A stretch of 64,000 bases of DNA from Acholoe squamosa (GCA_949317995.1 OX439037.1:52548080-52612079), one strand, 5' to 3'; positions 20,210 to 32,800 are shown, numbered from the stretch's first letter. The notes: generated by a model from the letters alone, not told the origin. Numbers and translations are program-made.

Positions 20210-22526
20210 ACTTGAAATTCAACTTGTAATTTTAACTTGAACACTTCAACACACAAATTGTCACAGTCCACTGGAAATTTTCAGTGAATAATTGCTCACC
20301 TTACATTATGTCTATAATTGTCCTGGTGAGTTATCACCATTTCCTAGAACCATGCTGTCATCATGTCATAAGCATGTGTTGCTAGATGATATTAATCCAA
20401 ACTAGATCCTGGGTTCTTCATGTTTTATTAGGACAATGGATTCAGTGTGTGTGAATAAGTCAAATGCCAATTCCTTTGTGTGGAGGTATATGAGCGGGAA
20501 ATACCGACCGGAAGTCTGCGACCGGAAGTTACGAAAGTATACGAAATACAATACGACAGGGACAGTATCACTAGGGTTATAATGCTGTCCTGTCAAATTC
20601 TATAAGAGAAGGATATATATAATCATGGTCTGATTTACACCTGATCTGTTGAATCGTCAAGTTTAATTGTCTCACATGATAAGAAATTCTGTCCGATTGC
20701 CGACCCTGGTGAAATGCTGATCGGTTCAATCCAACAATTGACTCGTCCCACAACCATAACCTTTTCGATAAAAACAGGTAAAATTAGTTTCCTCCCTTCC
20801 TTAGAGGGGTTGATTTTTTTTTGTCATGGTTGAAAAAAATTTGCCCCGCCACCCCTCAAACCAACCACCCCCTTGTTTAGAAAATGATTACAGTCACAGG
20901 GCAACAAAAACTACATGCAAGTGCTACATGTAACGTCAGGACTGTGTAACGCCATAGGGCATGATAGGCTAGCTGTGAGAGTAGGGGGGTGTGAGAAGGG
21001 GGTGGTCACACCAAAGAGGAAAAGAGTTCAAAGGGTTCTACTCTTGGGTAGGTACATTAGATCCCAGTGGTGGCACTACTGTGCATCTGTCATCATCACT
21101 GAGACCATTTCCTTTGACCCAGGCCAGAACCACCTTCCCCTGACATGGATTTAGCTTTTGATTGATAAAACACATTTCATTTGGTTGTATCACTTAGAAT
21201 GACCTACTATTTGAAAAAGTACACTTCAATTCACATCGTAGTGGAATTCCAAGGGGAAAAAAATCATTTTGAGCAAGATTTTGATAAATATGAAATTACA
21301 TATATTAGTATTACTGTAAAATCAATGTCTGAATCCCAATAAACCTAGATGAAATCAAGAAAAACCCAATACTAGGAATCATGCTCTTTCCATTGATGTG
21401 CTATATTAGTATGTAGCATCAAGAGATCCATATGGAATAACCGCCTCCATTTAGAACCAAATTGACATAGGCTAGGTAATTAGAGTAATTACTGAGAACA
21501 ATTAGATGTTTTGATTGATTCATTTATAATGTTGATCCTAAAGTTATTAATAGCTAAAGAACTGTCAAACTAGAACCCTATACATCTCAGTCCTTTGATT
21601 TTTGGTATACTATTTGAAGAAATATTAATATTTATTACATCAATTAGGTCATCATAATTTAATTAGGATAAGTAGGTCACATATATAGGTCACACAAAAA
21701 TAACTTTTGTTTGCATGGTAACAAAGGTCAATTAACTTTTTAGGCTAATCAAATAAATCAATCATACTGAAAGATATCTATGTTTCATGATCATGATAGC
21801 TTGAAGTCCTAGAGAATAATCACTCTTTTCCTGGTAGAAAAGGTCACAAGATTTACCCCTTCTCCCGTAATTTTAATCTATTTTTGACTGCATGGCTGAC
21901 AGTTTGATTCAATTTGATCATTGATTAGGTATGTGAATAAAAAATTCAAACGCAAGACATCTCTTTGGTTTTCACACAGGACAAGGAGGTACATTTTAGA
22001 AATTTAATGCTCTTGGAATTTTTATTCTATCATAATTTTTGGCTGAGCTATGGACATTTTTGTATGGCAAGGTTGTTTTTTTCCCGTCCAAATTTTAAAC
22101 TTTACAAAGAGCATTGCACTTTGACCTTACCATGATTTTTTACTGGAATTTTAAATCACCTTTACCCTACTAAAATTTATATATTCTGAAAGTCAGTAAC
22201 ATTTTAAACATAACGGTGTTATGCTGAAGTCTCTACAATGTATAGAACTGGAATTATTATTTTTTTAAGAAAAAAAGTAAGGAAATGCCTTAAATTTAGG
22301 GAAAATCATTAACTATTAAATCCTGCGGATCCTATATCTCTGTTGCTCATTGATGGAATTCTTTGAAATTTGGTATATACCCCGGTAAGGGGTTTAAATG
22401 ATGCCCTTTCTGTTCTACATGTTTTCGTCACTGTCTATAAGTTCCTTCATGTAGTATTTGAGATTTTAATTATACCTTGACCTAATAAGGCCTCTAATTA
22501 ATTAACAAATTTATGGATGTAAAGAA
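20210..22526. other. Non-coding AT-rich region
   Basis: No gene is supported and no LTR or primer-binding site for the Ty3 remnant was recognised. There are only scattered short ORFs. Confidence 0.5.
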
Positions 22527-22530
22527 TTAA

Positions 22531-23093
22531 AGACAAACACTACCCGGTACACAGAAGCCACCTGGTGGCAGAAATCAGAATTCATCAGTTATACAATTTT
22601 AATGCTTTTTCTCAATCTAAGTGGATCTCTTTACCTCTACATTTCAGTGCATTTCTGATCACTATATACAAGTTTAAGATTTTTATATGTTGTTTGAATT
22701 CCCATAGAACCATATATAGTTAAGGGAAAATTAATATTTTTTCAAAAATTCACAACTTTTTCATTTTAATGGTGACCCATCATTTTTCTTCTTTTAAAAT
22801 CATCCTAAAGATTCCCTTTATAAATTCAGATAGTCTTGTAGATGAATCAATAGAAGATCATTCACTATGATGCAAAATTGAAAATATGAAAAAAATAATA
22901 TTCCCATTCATTACTATAGTTAAGGCATTTCAATTAAATGGTCATAAAATGAAAATAAGCATGGTGACATATGGATTTTTTTTTTTTTTTTTTTTTGCAT
23001 TTTCCTATTCTTTACACATCAAAGTAATACTACACAGAGTTATTTGTGTTTATCAATAGAAGATCAGCCTATACTAGGCTGTAGCGTTTGTCT
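22531..23093. mobile_element. 563 bp TIR element with TTAA target duplication
   Basis: The ends are AGACAAACACTAC on the left and, as reverse complement of the right end, AGACAAACGCTAC (12 of 13). TTAA flanks both sides (22527-22530 and 23094-23097). It has no coding content. TTAA duplication is typical of piggyBac and Kolobok superfamilies, so this is likely a non-autonomous derivative. It contains a T18-type run near 22979. Confidence 0.65.
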
Positions 23094-23309
23094 TTAAAAG
23101 TCCAAGTTGTAGGGAATTTTGTTTTCTTGCTGGTAAAAATCAAAGGTACGCGTCATGCATTTTTGGACCATTTTTGACCCCCCCTCCCCCCTTGTCATGT
23201 TTCGTCATACAACACTTGATCCCCCCCTCAGCATGACATCATGCAGAGAGCTACCCCCCCCCCAAGTTTAATGAATAGTGTAGGCCTATTCTGACCTAGC
23301 CGGATACAT

Positions 23310-24385
23310 TATTGACCAATCAGAAAATTCCCTTCATTTGGTGCAGACTTTTTAGGGTGCATTACTCCTTGTACCGATACCCATCACCCTAGTCACTGGG
23401 CGCGACTCAGTTAAGGACTGAGTCGCTGGGACTGGCATACCTAAAACTTTCAGGTGCTCTAGAAACGGCACGTTTCTAAGAATAACGTTTGACAGAAATA
23501 AATCCCCAACAATCAGCTTATGGTATTGACAAGAGTACCACCTTAGTTTTCCTGTCTGTGAGTTGGAAGAGCGTCTTTTGTTGGAAACTTTTAGATCGCA
23601 CCCTTTTCCAAGATTTGGCATATGCCGTGTGGGTTGCAACGGGTAGCTATCAGCAGGTGCATTTTCTGCCAGACAGGAAGTCAATCTCCACTCTCCAAGC
23701 AGATTCTCATGAATAACATTATTTCATGAATAACACCTCTGTTGTGAGACCTGAAACCACATCCAACATGGCCAACCGTGGCAGCTAAACTTGATATGAA
23801 GGCTAACAGATTTGCGAGAACCAAATAATCTGGGCCCCCGTATTAAAGGTTTCTCACAAAATGGCAACAAACATGTCTTAGGAAGCCATCTTTAAGAGGA
23901 AATCGACATAAAAAAAATATGTCCTACAATTCCAGCCACCTGACAAATGAGCCCTATGCAGGAAGCCTGACTCTCCCGTCAGGTAAGAGTCAGCGCCCGC
24001 CGGACAACATCACCCTGGCTGTTATCAGTCCTTATCAGCTTGGTACCAGCTTGAGCAGGGGTCACCCCAATAAGGATCTGATACCAATCAGAAAATTCCC
24101 TTCATTCGGTGCACACCTTTTAGGGTGCATTACAAAACTCCTTGTACCGATACCCATCACCCTGGCTGTTATCAGTCCTTATCAGCTTGGTACCAGCTTG
24201 AGCTGGGGTCACCCCAATAAGGATCTGCTACCAATCAGAAAATTCCCTTCATTCGGTGCAGACTTTTTAGGGTGCATTACAAAACTCCTTCTACCGGTAC
24301 CCATCACCCTGGCTGTTATCAGTCCTTATCAGCTTGGTACCAGCTTGAGCAGGGGTCACCCCAATAAGGATCTGCTACCATGGAA
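23310..24385 (+). repeat. 147 bp tandem repeat (49-codon period)
   Basis: The unit AATCAGAAAATTCCCTTCAT through CAATAAGGATCTGCTACC recurs at 24086 and 24233, with partial copies at 24009 and an outlying copy at 23315-23390. Because 147 is divisible by three, one reading frame stays open across the units (23919-24431). Its product is only a translation of the repeat and is not credible as a gene. Confidence 0.8.
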
Positions 24386-24591
24386 TAGCCAAAAAACACA
24401 ATTAATTGAAATGGTTCAAAGGGACATATAGTGGGGGTGAATTGGCAATTAAAGATAAGATGAACTAGCACTGATCAACAAATGAACAGAGAAACATGCC
24501 AAACACTGTCAGCTTATTATCAGCTTATGGGCCAGGGGAGGGGGGAACTTCAATTTTTTTTTATACGGATGTATAAACACAGGTAGCTTAT

Positions 24592-25488
24592 GTGACTCTA
24601 GCCAATATCTGTGACAAAATCAAAATCCTGTCTGCGTACAGAAAGCAACCGGTAACTCTTATAATTGAGGACTTAACCTCTGAAGGCGTCAGAAAGGCCT
24701 GTCCGGTAGAAGTGTTTTACTCTACAAGTTGCAAGTTTGCTCTGGGTATATCAAAATATGCAAGTACTACTCTTGCACTAGGCGAGTTAGGGAGATTTCC
24801 TATTGAATCCAAAATAAATGTACTGAACATTCTATATTGGCTGAGGCTTGAGCATGGATCGAAAAACCCTATTCTAAATGAGGCCTTCTCTACCATGAAG
24901 AGTGAAAACCACCAATGGCTTAAAGATATCCAATACCTCTTGTTTAAAATCGGTTGTAAGAATGTCTGGCTCGATCCTTATGTTTGGTCAAAGTCCTCAC
25001 TCAAAAACAATATAAAGAGAAGGTTAAATGATGCACATATTCAGAAATACAACCAGTACATTGATAACCCAGAGAATACTAGCAAGTGTAGAATTATCAA
25101 GATGTGTAAAGATGATCTCAATGACATTTATGAAGAGCGTGAATACCTAACGCATACAGAATCACCTAAAATTAGAACCATTATTGCTAAACTCCGGACT
25201 GACAATAACTGTACACTTGACAGCCTGTCAAGAAGATATAGAGGAAAGAAACCTGTCAATTCTAAGTGCACATTCTGTAATGCTGTGCAAGATGTCAATC
25301 ATGTCTTCTTACATTGTAACATGCCCGAGATGAGAAACGCACGGTCAGTGTTTGAAACAAAATACCTCAAGTTTGTTGATTACTATAAAAGACACGATGA
25401 CGTTAGGAAACTTTCTCAAATACTAGCAGTGGCCCCATATTGCAAATCATCTAAAAGGCCAGGGGCTGTGAACTGTATATACTCATAA
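24592..25488 (+). pseudogene. LINE ORF2 C-terminal fragment (5' truncated)
   Basis: A 298-codon open stretch includes LALGELGRFPIESKINVLN, TIIAKLRTDNNCTLDSLSRR and a zinc-knuckle-like CTFCNAVQDVNHVFLHC (CX2CX8HX4C), as found at the end of non-LTR reverse transcriptases. No ATG begins the homologous part and the catalytic RT boxes are missing, so this is a 5'-truncated insertion ending soon after 25488. It belongs to a different family from the element at 3.2-6.96 kb, whose RT tail has no such motif in the visible part. Confidence 0.7.
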
Positions 25489-25700
25489 GAGTCATATATA
25501 AAATCTGTCTACAACATTGTAAATGAAAACCTGGTGCTGACATAAGTGTACCTGTACATTAGTCAATAAAGCCATCTTGAATCTTGGCTGAACCCACAAA
25601 CTACATTTACCCTTGCTATTGCACTCGTTCACAGGGTTTTTCGTCAAAACTCTACTCTTGCTAGGGAATTTTTGACATGACAATCTTAGAGTGGGACGCG

Positions 25701-26306
25701 CACTTTGTCACGAGGTCAGTCCTGCTTCCGGTGAGGCTTCCTGTTTACTTCTATATGTAAGGTCAGAGGGTGAACCTGCGTTTGCTGGTTCCCCCAATTT
25801 TCTACCTGTGCATTGGCACCCCAGGTGGACAAAGGAGACTTGGGACAAGAGCTGGTTACTGAGGTACCCCTCTTTGATCCTAGGCCCTTCACGGGTGGCA
25901 AAGGAGAGTTGGGACTAGACCCTTCACTCCCTCTTACTACTACTATGCCTAGGATTGCCTCTGCTTGGCGACAGTCTCTCACACTCTTCAATCCTTGGTG
26001 AAACCGTGCACTTTGTCACGAGGTCAGTCCTGCTTCCGGTGAGGCTTCCTGTTTACTTCTATATGTAAGGTCAGAGGGTGAACCTGCGTTTGCTGGTTCC
26101 CCCAATTTTCTACCTGTGCATTGGCACCCCAGGTGGACAAAGGAGACTTGGGACAAGAGCTGGTTACTGAGGTACCCCTCTTTGATCCTAGGCCCTTCAC
26201 GGGTGGCAAAGGAGAGTTGGGACTAGACCCTTCACTCCCTCTTACTACTACTATGCCTAGGATTGCCTCTGCTTGGCGACAGTCTCTCACACTCTTCAAT
26301 CCTTGG
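25701..26306. repeat. 308 bp tandem duplication
   Basis: Two near-identical copies start at 25701 and 26009. The junction word GCACTTTGT occurs at the start of each unit and again just past the inserted elements (near 29569), so it may have served as microhomology. The second copy is interrupted at 26306 by the TIR element chain. The open frames inside are identical in both copies and show no known domain. Confidence 0.85.
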
Positions 26307-26777
26307 GGTGGTACCACCCTAAATCAGGTCACTTCCGGGTAGAATGGTAAAAGTCCTGCACTAAATACAGTCAATTTTTCACTTCTAGGGCTATAAAATG
26401 GGTTCTAAACAGGTTGTCTGTGTATATATTGGCATTAAAATTATCCTGGAGGCTTGGAGAATATTTTTAAAAAAAGATTGGAAAAGAATGAAAATAATTT
26501 AGATCATTTACTGCAGACCAAAGGGACCTATGATAGATGTGTAGTGACTCAGGTGGCAGACCACAAAATCACATCGGTGGTTTCCATGGCGATTTGCGAA
26601 AAATCTGATTGCACTTTGTTATGACAGACCTAGTGTATGATTTTTGCCTTTTCAAAAGCTACAATCTGGTATATTTGGCTTAGTTCTGAGGAAATTTTAA
26701 GTATTTGAAATATTTTGTCAAGTGTCAGCGATAGTGGAATTTTTCGGGTCGCAGCGCATATTTAGGGTGGTACCACC
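26307..26777. mobile_element. TIR element A (471 bp)
   Basis: The termini are GGTGGTACCACCCTAAAT with a perfect 18 bp inverted counterpart at the right end. The outer 12 bases are themselves a palindrome. It is non-coding. It is identical to element B at all but one position outside B's insertion. The right-end palindrome (26766-26777) is also the left end of element C. Confidence 0.8.
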
Positions 26778-27609
26778 TTAACAGGGGATGGGATTATGCA
26801 AGGATCAGCAGAAATCTGTGCCATTTTTTTCCCTTAACCCTATTTTTTTTAAAATCATCATTACTTATTAGTGTTTAGGCCCTCTCCTACATGGATAATG
26901 AGGTGTTAAACTGTAGATTTGCTTTGATTTGACCCTAAAATCACATGATTTTCATTGAATATAGGCCCCAAAACTGGCTTTTTACTGTTCAGGCCATTGA
27001 GGGTATATCAGGGGAATTTCCAGTTCTTAGCTAAATTTGAAGAAATGGGTACATTTTTAACAAGGTACATGTCAGCTCTGACACTGGATATCAAGGTATG
27101 GGGTCAAGCAATAGATAGGGTGCCTAATTGATCAGAATTCTATTGTTTGTTATTGGTTGCCATGGCAACATAACAGCTTGTCATTGTTCGTTATGCCCAA
27201 TTTAGGCCCAAAAGAGCCATTTTGGCTTAAAAAAGGACCATAATTGGGCATTTTTATTGTTTCTACTGCTTTCCCTAATTTCCTGAGATTTAAGTGGGAT
27301 ATTCTGGCATAAAATAGATGGTTTGAGGCACGTTTGGAGGTACATTTGACAGGACATAGTGCAATCAGATTTTTCGCTACGTTCGATTGAAGATGGATAC
27401 CCTAAAACGGGACATTTTTTGAGCAATTTGTGCCTGCGCACACCAGACCATGATCTCAATAGGCCCAAATTACCAAAAAAATGTCGTTTTTAGGCAGAAT
27501 TTTAGGGTTGTTTCTGACTAAAGGGACTTAAAATATTGTATTTATGAAGGAATTTTGTGGTAACCATGGCAACCAAAAAAACAAACTTTTCTGTTAAGGT
27601 GGTACCACC
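26766..27609. mobile_element. TIR element C (844 bp), sharing ends with A and B
   Basis: A perfect 19 bp inverted repeat, GGTGGTACCACCTTAACAG, bounds it. Its first and last 12 bases coincide with the ends of A and B. An internal stretch (near 27359, GTGCAATCAGATTTTTCGCT) is the reverse complement of a stretch in A and B, so it appears to be a diverged relative in the opposite orientation. It is non-coding. Confidence 0.75.
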
Positions 27610-29045
27610 CTAAATCAGGTCACTTCCGGGTAGAATGGTAAAAGTCCTGCACTAAATACAGTCAATTTTTCACTTCTAGGGCTATAAAATGGGTTCTAAA
27701 CAGGTTGTCTGTGTATATATTGGCATTAAAATTATCCTGGAGGCTTGGAGAATATTTTTAAAAAAAGATTGGAAAAGAATGAAAATAATTTAGATCATTT
27801 ACTGCGGACCAAAGGGACCTATGATAGATGTGTAGTGACTCAGGTGGCCCCAGTGAACAGCAAACGTTTAGAGAACGTTCGTGAACGTCATTTTAAAGCT
27901 AGAAAGTGAACGTTAGGTTTGATGTTTTCCAACATAAATGAAATGTTCAGCAAACGTTTACTAATGTCCATAAAGGCTTTAAAACAAACGTTCATATATA
28001 ATGTTTTATAACATCAAACAAACATTTAACAAACGTTTGTTAACATCAACAGTAATATAGAATGTGAACATTCATTCCAAACATTTTAAAACGTAATAAA
28101 ACATTCAACAAATGTTTATAGAACATTTTCTAACATTTTTATACGTTTGTGTTATACATTTCTTCCCCACAAGGTGGCAGGCCAATCGATGGGGAGATTT
28201 TCCCTGTATGTTCTGTAATCTAAAGTTGCTTTAAATGTATACATTATCATATTTTTGCTTACTTCATATATCCTTGGATCAAAACTTTAATTCTAAGTCA
28301 TGCCTGATAATATATGACTGGTATTATCATATTCTATTGGTTTAAATGAAATAATCCTGATGAAGACACCCATTGCTTGTTACCAAGAAATATACATATT
28401 CCCTCTGAGGACAATGTCCTCTTGCACCAGTCCTAGAGATTTTTGCTCAGGGATTACAGGTATAATGTGCTTCAGGAGAATTCTATATGAAGATACTTCT
28501 ATGTGCACAACAAATGATTATATGTTCTGTCATTAATTTGGCAGGAATAGTAGTTTGGGCAATAGGTACCTATACAAAATACAAAGTCAAAATACCCCAG
28601 CGGTTATGCTAGTAGAAACGTTTAAGAATGTTCTCTAATGTTTTTGAATGTTGAAAATTATGTTAGAAAACGTTTTAAAATGTTAGAAAAAAACGTTTGT
28701 ATGAACGTTGAAAAACGTCAGAATGAGTCAACGTTTTAACGTTAGAATAACATTCAAAACAAACGTTTCTAAACTTTCAAATTATGTTGAAAAACGTCAG
28801 AAAACGTCTTTTTGTTCACTGGGGCAGACCACAAAATCACATCGGTGGTTTCCATGGCGATTTGCGAAAAATCTGATTGCACTTTGTTATGACAGACCTA
28901 GTGTATGATTTTTGCCTTTTCAAAAGCTACAATCTGGTATATTTGGCTTAGTTCTGAGGAAATTTTAAGTATTTGAAATATTTTGTCAAGTGTCAGCGAT
29001 AGTGGAATTTTTCGGGTCGCAGCGCATATTTAGGGTGGTACCACC
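27598..29045. mobile_element. TIR element B (1448 bp) with internal insertion
   Basis: Same orientation and sequence as element A (one difference seen) but enlarged by exactly 977 bp at 27848-28824. The chain A-C-B is flanked by TTGG on both sides (26303-26306 and 29046-29049). The uninterrupted site is present in the first 308 bp unit as CCTTGGTGAAACC, so TTGG is a 4 bp target duplication for the whole chain. Confidence 0.8.
27848..28824. mobile_element. 977 bp AACGTT-rich TIR element inserted in B
   Basis: The ends are CCCCAGTGAACA and TGTTCACTGGGG, a perfect 12 bp inverted repeat. The interior next to both ends is crowded with AACGTT, AAACGTTT and GAACGTTC words. Element A supplies the empty site and shows that no bases were duplicated beyond at most one or two ambiguous G/C. 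It is non-coding. The superfamily is not recognised. Confidence 0.8.
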
Positions 29046-29064
29046 TTGGTGAAACCGTGCACTT

Positions 29065-29566
29065 GAATGCACCATGGCTCGAGATCGAGTGTACACTCTG
29101 AGGTGTACACTCTGAAGTGTACACTTTCAGGGTTAGAGTAGTTTAATATAGGGAGTGGTCATTTTTTATAAAAAAAAAAAAAAAAAAAGGGGGGGTGGCA
29201 CACAAATTTTTGACTGCCATCTAGGGGGGGGGCTCTAAAAAATTTCCACGCAACTGTTTGGATGCCAGCTGGGACAATGAAAAAATTGGCATTTGGGATT
29301 AATAGTGAACCAAATAATCATACTCCAAGCTCTAATAGAACTAGAGACAATTAAAGGGCTAAGGATACTGTCCCTACGCCGTAGAACTATTTTTGCCAAA
29401 AATGTCTTTGCATCGAGGCTATTTGCTTATTTTTTAAAGGACAATTGCGAGTTTGCACTACACCGTTGAACTCCTTGAGAAAGCAGTTGTACACATCCCC
29501 TCCAGAGTGTACACCTGAAAGTGTACACCTCAGAGTGTACACTCGAGCTCGAGCCATGCTTTTATG
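29065..29566. mobile_element. 502 bp inverted-repeat element with GTGTACAC arrays
   Basis: Near each end a long inverted repeat (CATGGCTCGAG, then GTGTACACTCTGAGGTGTAC) contains several copies of the palindromic 8-mer GTGTACAC. GTGCACTT occurs just outside both ends (29057-29064 and 29567-29574), which would be an 8 bp hAT-type duplication. However, the outermost 8 bases of the two ends do not match each other, so the exact boundaries are uncertain. Confidence 0.6.
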
Positions 29567-29574
29567 GTGCACTT

Positions 29575-29835
29575 TGTTTACACCGGAAGTCATCTCCGGG
29601 GTTATCGGCAGATAATATTTGTTGTGGTACTAATCTTTCATGTCAACTTCAGAATTCTTTGAAAAAAGATGTGTCAATAAATTGCATCCCGAGTTTATCT
29701 AAGAAACTCATATATTGTACTATGACAGACAGTGGTTGTAATCAGGAATATATTATTTCACTACTCCACTCTCCCAGCATAATTTTATCTTCCCAACGCG
29801 CATGCCCATAGTCCATCTCTTCAACATCCGGCAAC
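29575..29835 (+). promoter_or_regulatory. Presumed RPL24 promoter and 5' UTR
   Basis: This gap lies between the inverted-repeat element and the RPL24 start. A pyrimidine-rich stretch (CCATCTCTTC, near 29813) is in the position expected of a 5' TOP-type leader but is interrupted by a purine. No TATA box is evident. The transcription start is not determined. Confidence 0.35.
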
Positions 29836-32800
29836 ATGAAGTGAGTATTTACAACGTGATCTTCTGAAGAAAATCCATGAATATCTTTCTTTATCTCGGG
29901 CATCCATACTCTGGATGTACAATTATTTTTTCAAAATAAACCCCTTGTCTGAAATCTGCTTTCATTTTTTTCCACTTAGGGTCGAGTTGTGCCACTTCAG
30001 CGGATTTAAAATCTACCCCGGTCACGGGAAGAGGACTGTCAAGTCCGATGGCCGCGTAAGTTTCCTTTCCCGTCATCCGTTTCATTACTTGCAAGATGCT
30101 CTGCAATCTGTGGGGTGAAAACCGAACTGTCAGACGAATCATCCTGCTCGAATACATTGATTCTTCGTGGATTTCTTAAACTGTTCTGTAGTAGCATTGT
30201 TAAAACAGTTGACTATAGCGGTGTCACCCACACTGATGTGTGGGCGATAATACGATGATAACAAAACGAAGGCTTGGAAAGAAATGTCAGTCCCAGAGTA
30301 GAAGATAAACTAAACGCACAACTGTTGAACTGTGCCAAATGAAATACAAGTATATTCAGACCCAAAGTCAATTCTAGCGAAGTCAGCCAAATCTGGCCGC
30401 CCGCTCCCCCTATCTGTCACAGTGCTGAACAGGTGTTGGTAAAACACTGATTCTGAGGGTTCTACTGGGCAGAATTACTTCAAATTAGTATCAAATTGAA
30501 GAGGAAACCTATCTCTCTCACTGGCATAGTATTTTGCTTCTCTCACATAACTTTTGTCTCATCATAATGGGAAACAATTGGATGATTTTGTAAATTCTGT
30601 CAGACCACACTGTAAGGGTGACTAGAACAGACATGCACTTATTGCAGAAATACATAGTTATTGTCCTTTCTATACATAGCTAGACATGATACAATGTAAT
30701 GACCTTGTGGCCAACATTTAGACCTACATTTTGAGGGGATTTTGGATGATATCAACCGATTATTAAGAGCAGGACGGTCTTGGGAACTTCTACAACTTTG
30801 GACCAATTTTCCTAAATAAATATTTGTTACAGAAGCTAACAGAACCAACAGGGTTATTCTTCAACCTCTTTTTAGTCAGAATATGGTCAGTTTATACAGC
30901 AATAGGGCTGCGATTTTGAATCTACTGAATGCATAATATCAAAAAATTACTGAATTTTTTTTTGGGGTTTCTGATTTCAGCTTGATATTTAAACAATTTA
31001 CACCTCTAGTAATAAATTGTCACATAGTTATGTTAATCTCCTATTTCCCAGCTTTAATGTGATGTTTTTGGTTAGAAGATAGACCTTTCCAATCAGAATC
31101 TATGAGTTATTATGTACAGTGATGTCTAATTCCCCCACGCACAGTGTATGTTTAATGGTCGGTCTTATCTGGATATTTTGATGAAAATGTGGGGTTGAGA
31201 AATGACAGAAAGATTTTCATATCTCCAATATATAAAGTGGCATAGAAATACTTCTAAAAGGAGTATCAACTTCATTCAAAAACCTATGGATTGTAAATTA
31301 TATGCCCTTTCATTTGCTGCACAATTTCTGTAATTCCGTTGAGGTCCGGATTTTCGGCTGACTTCGCTATCAATTCATTTCAGACCCCAATAATTTTAAG
31401 AAATCCCGTTTCTTTTCCTTATTTCTCTGCTTTCTTGATTTAGATTCACAACACTGTCAGCATACAATTGTAAGACTAACATGTCATGTTTTACCTTTTA
31501 TTATTTATAATCGTAGGGATGGGCACCCATAAATTAGATTTTGTACCATTCAATTGAAAATTATTCCCTCGGAAAGAAGAAATCCGTGCCGACTCAATGC
31601 TTTTTAAATAAATGTAATAGAGTGATTAGAAGAGAAGCAGTGCATTTTTGAATAAAAAAAGTTAGGAGTATTTTCTGTCACCTTTTTCAGGTCATTATCA
31701 GCTCTGTGAGGGAAAATTAGGTCAAGTCAAGCCTCACTGACCACACTCTCTGAGTGGTGCATTTTTGACATCATCCCATATAAATGCTTATAACTTTCTA
31801 ACAGTCAAGGTCACAGAGAAAACAGTCATACCAGAAGACAGAAAACAGTTTAGTGGTTCCAGGGGTATAAATTATTTTGTGATTTGATATGGAAAAATGT
31901 ATCATATTCTGATGGAAACTCAAAATTCTGTGTGGTGGAGTAAATTCACTCAGGTCAGATTTGTGCAATTTTGAGCAAAATATGGTGTTACTCTTTTTCT
32001 TCGAGCACTTTTGAGCACACAGATATTTAGGAACCAGTTTTAGATTCTTGTAGAAAACAAAATTGCAGACATTTTGGTTGTGGTTTCCAAAGGTACCCCA
32101 AAACTTTGTAATTTCAAAAAAATGGTTAAAAATTGGAAATATTTTTATTCAATTTTAGATTTTACAAAATTCTGTCTTTCTTCATTTGCCAGGAAGCTTG
32201 ATATTTTAAGTTGAAATTGGTTATTAAAGTGTGTTATTTGACAAAGAATTGTAGGAATTACAACAAATTTGGTAACTGATGTCGGGGTGAGACTCACCCC
32301 GGTCACAGCAAACATGGTCATGTATATACTTGACGTTTTAATAAACTTGACATCCCACAAGAAAATGCCTATGATATTCATATTCTATGGATCTTTTTAC
32401 ATAACATACCAAAATATGATGTTTTTCCACAGAACAGAAGTAATTACACATTCTATAACATTAAAGCACAAAAGCATGCCCTATTAGTATACAAGATGTT
32501 ACTAAACCTACGCTATAGGTATAAATTGCTCTATTTTTTAATTATGTAGAGGTGATAATCTATTATTGCAAGCAAGGCTGTATGTCACGAATCATCATGT
32601 GAATGAATGTTGAGTACTGTGCAAATACACGTAAGCTGTGTCCTGCGCTCTCACATCCTGACTCATGGAGGATAACAGTACTAGCCGTACCTGTGGCTGA
32701 GAAGGTTGCCAAACCTTACTACAGCAGGGGTAGACACTAACATTTTCAGGCATGGGCCACCCGGGCCCACAGCTTCAGAAACTTACTGGCCCCTAGCTAT

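Noticed and set aside
23919..24431. 170-codon ORF as a protein gene
   Set aside because: It is an artefact of a 147 bp tandem repeat whose period is a multiple of three.
25716..26317. Two identical minus-strand ORFs of 91 and 97 codons
   Set aside because: They only reflect the 308 bp tandem duplication; no domain, no neighbouring exon signals.
26307..29045. LTR retrotransposon with A and B as LTRs
   Set aside because: A and B have TIR-type ends, and the middle segment has its own complete TIRs and no gag/pol, primer-binding site or polypurine tract.
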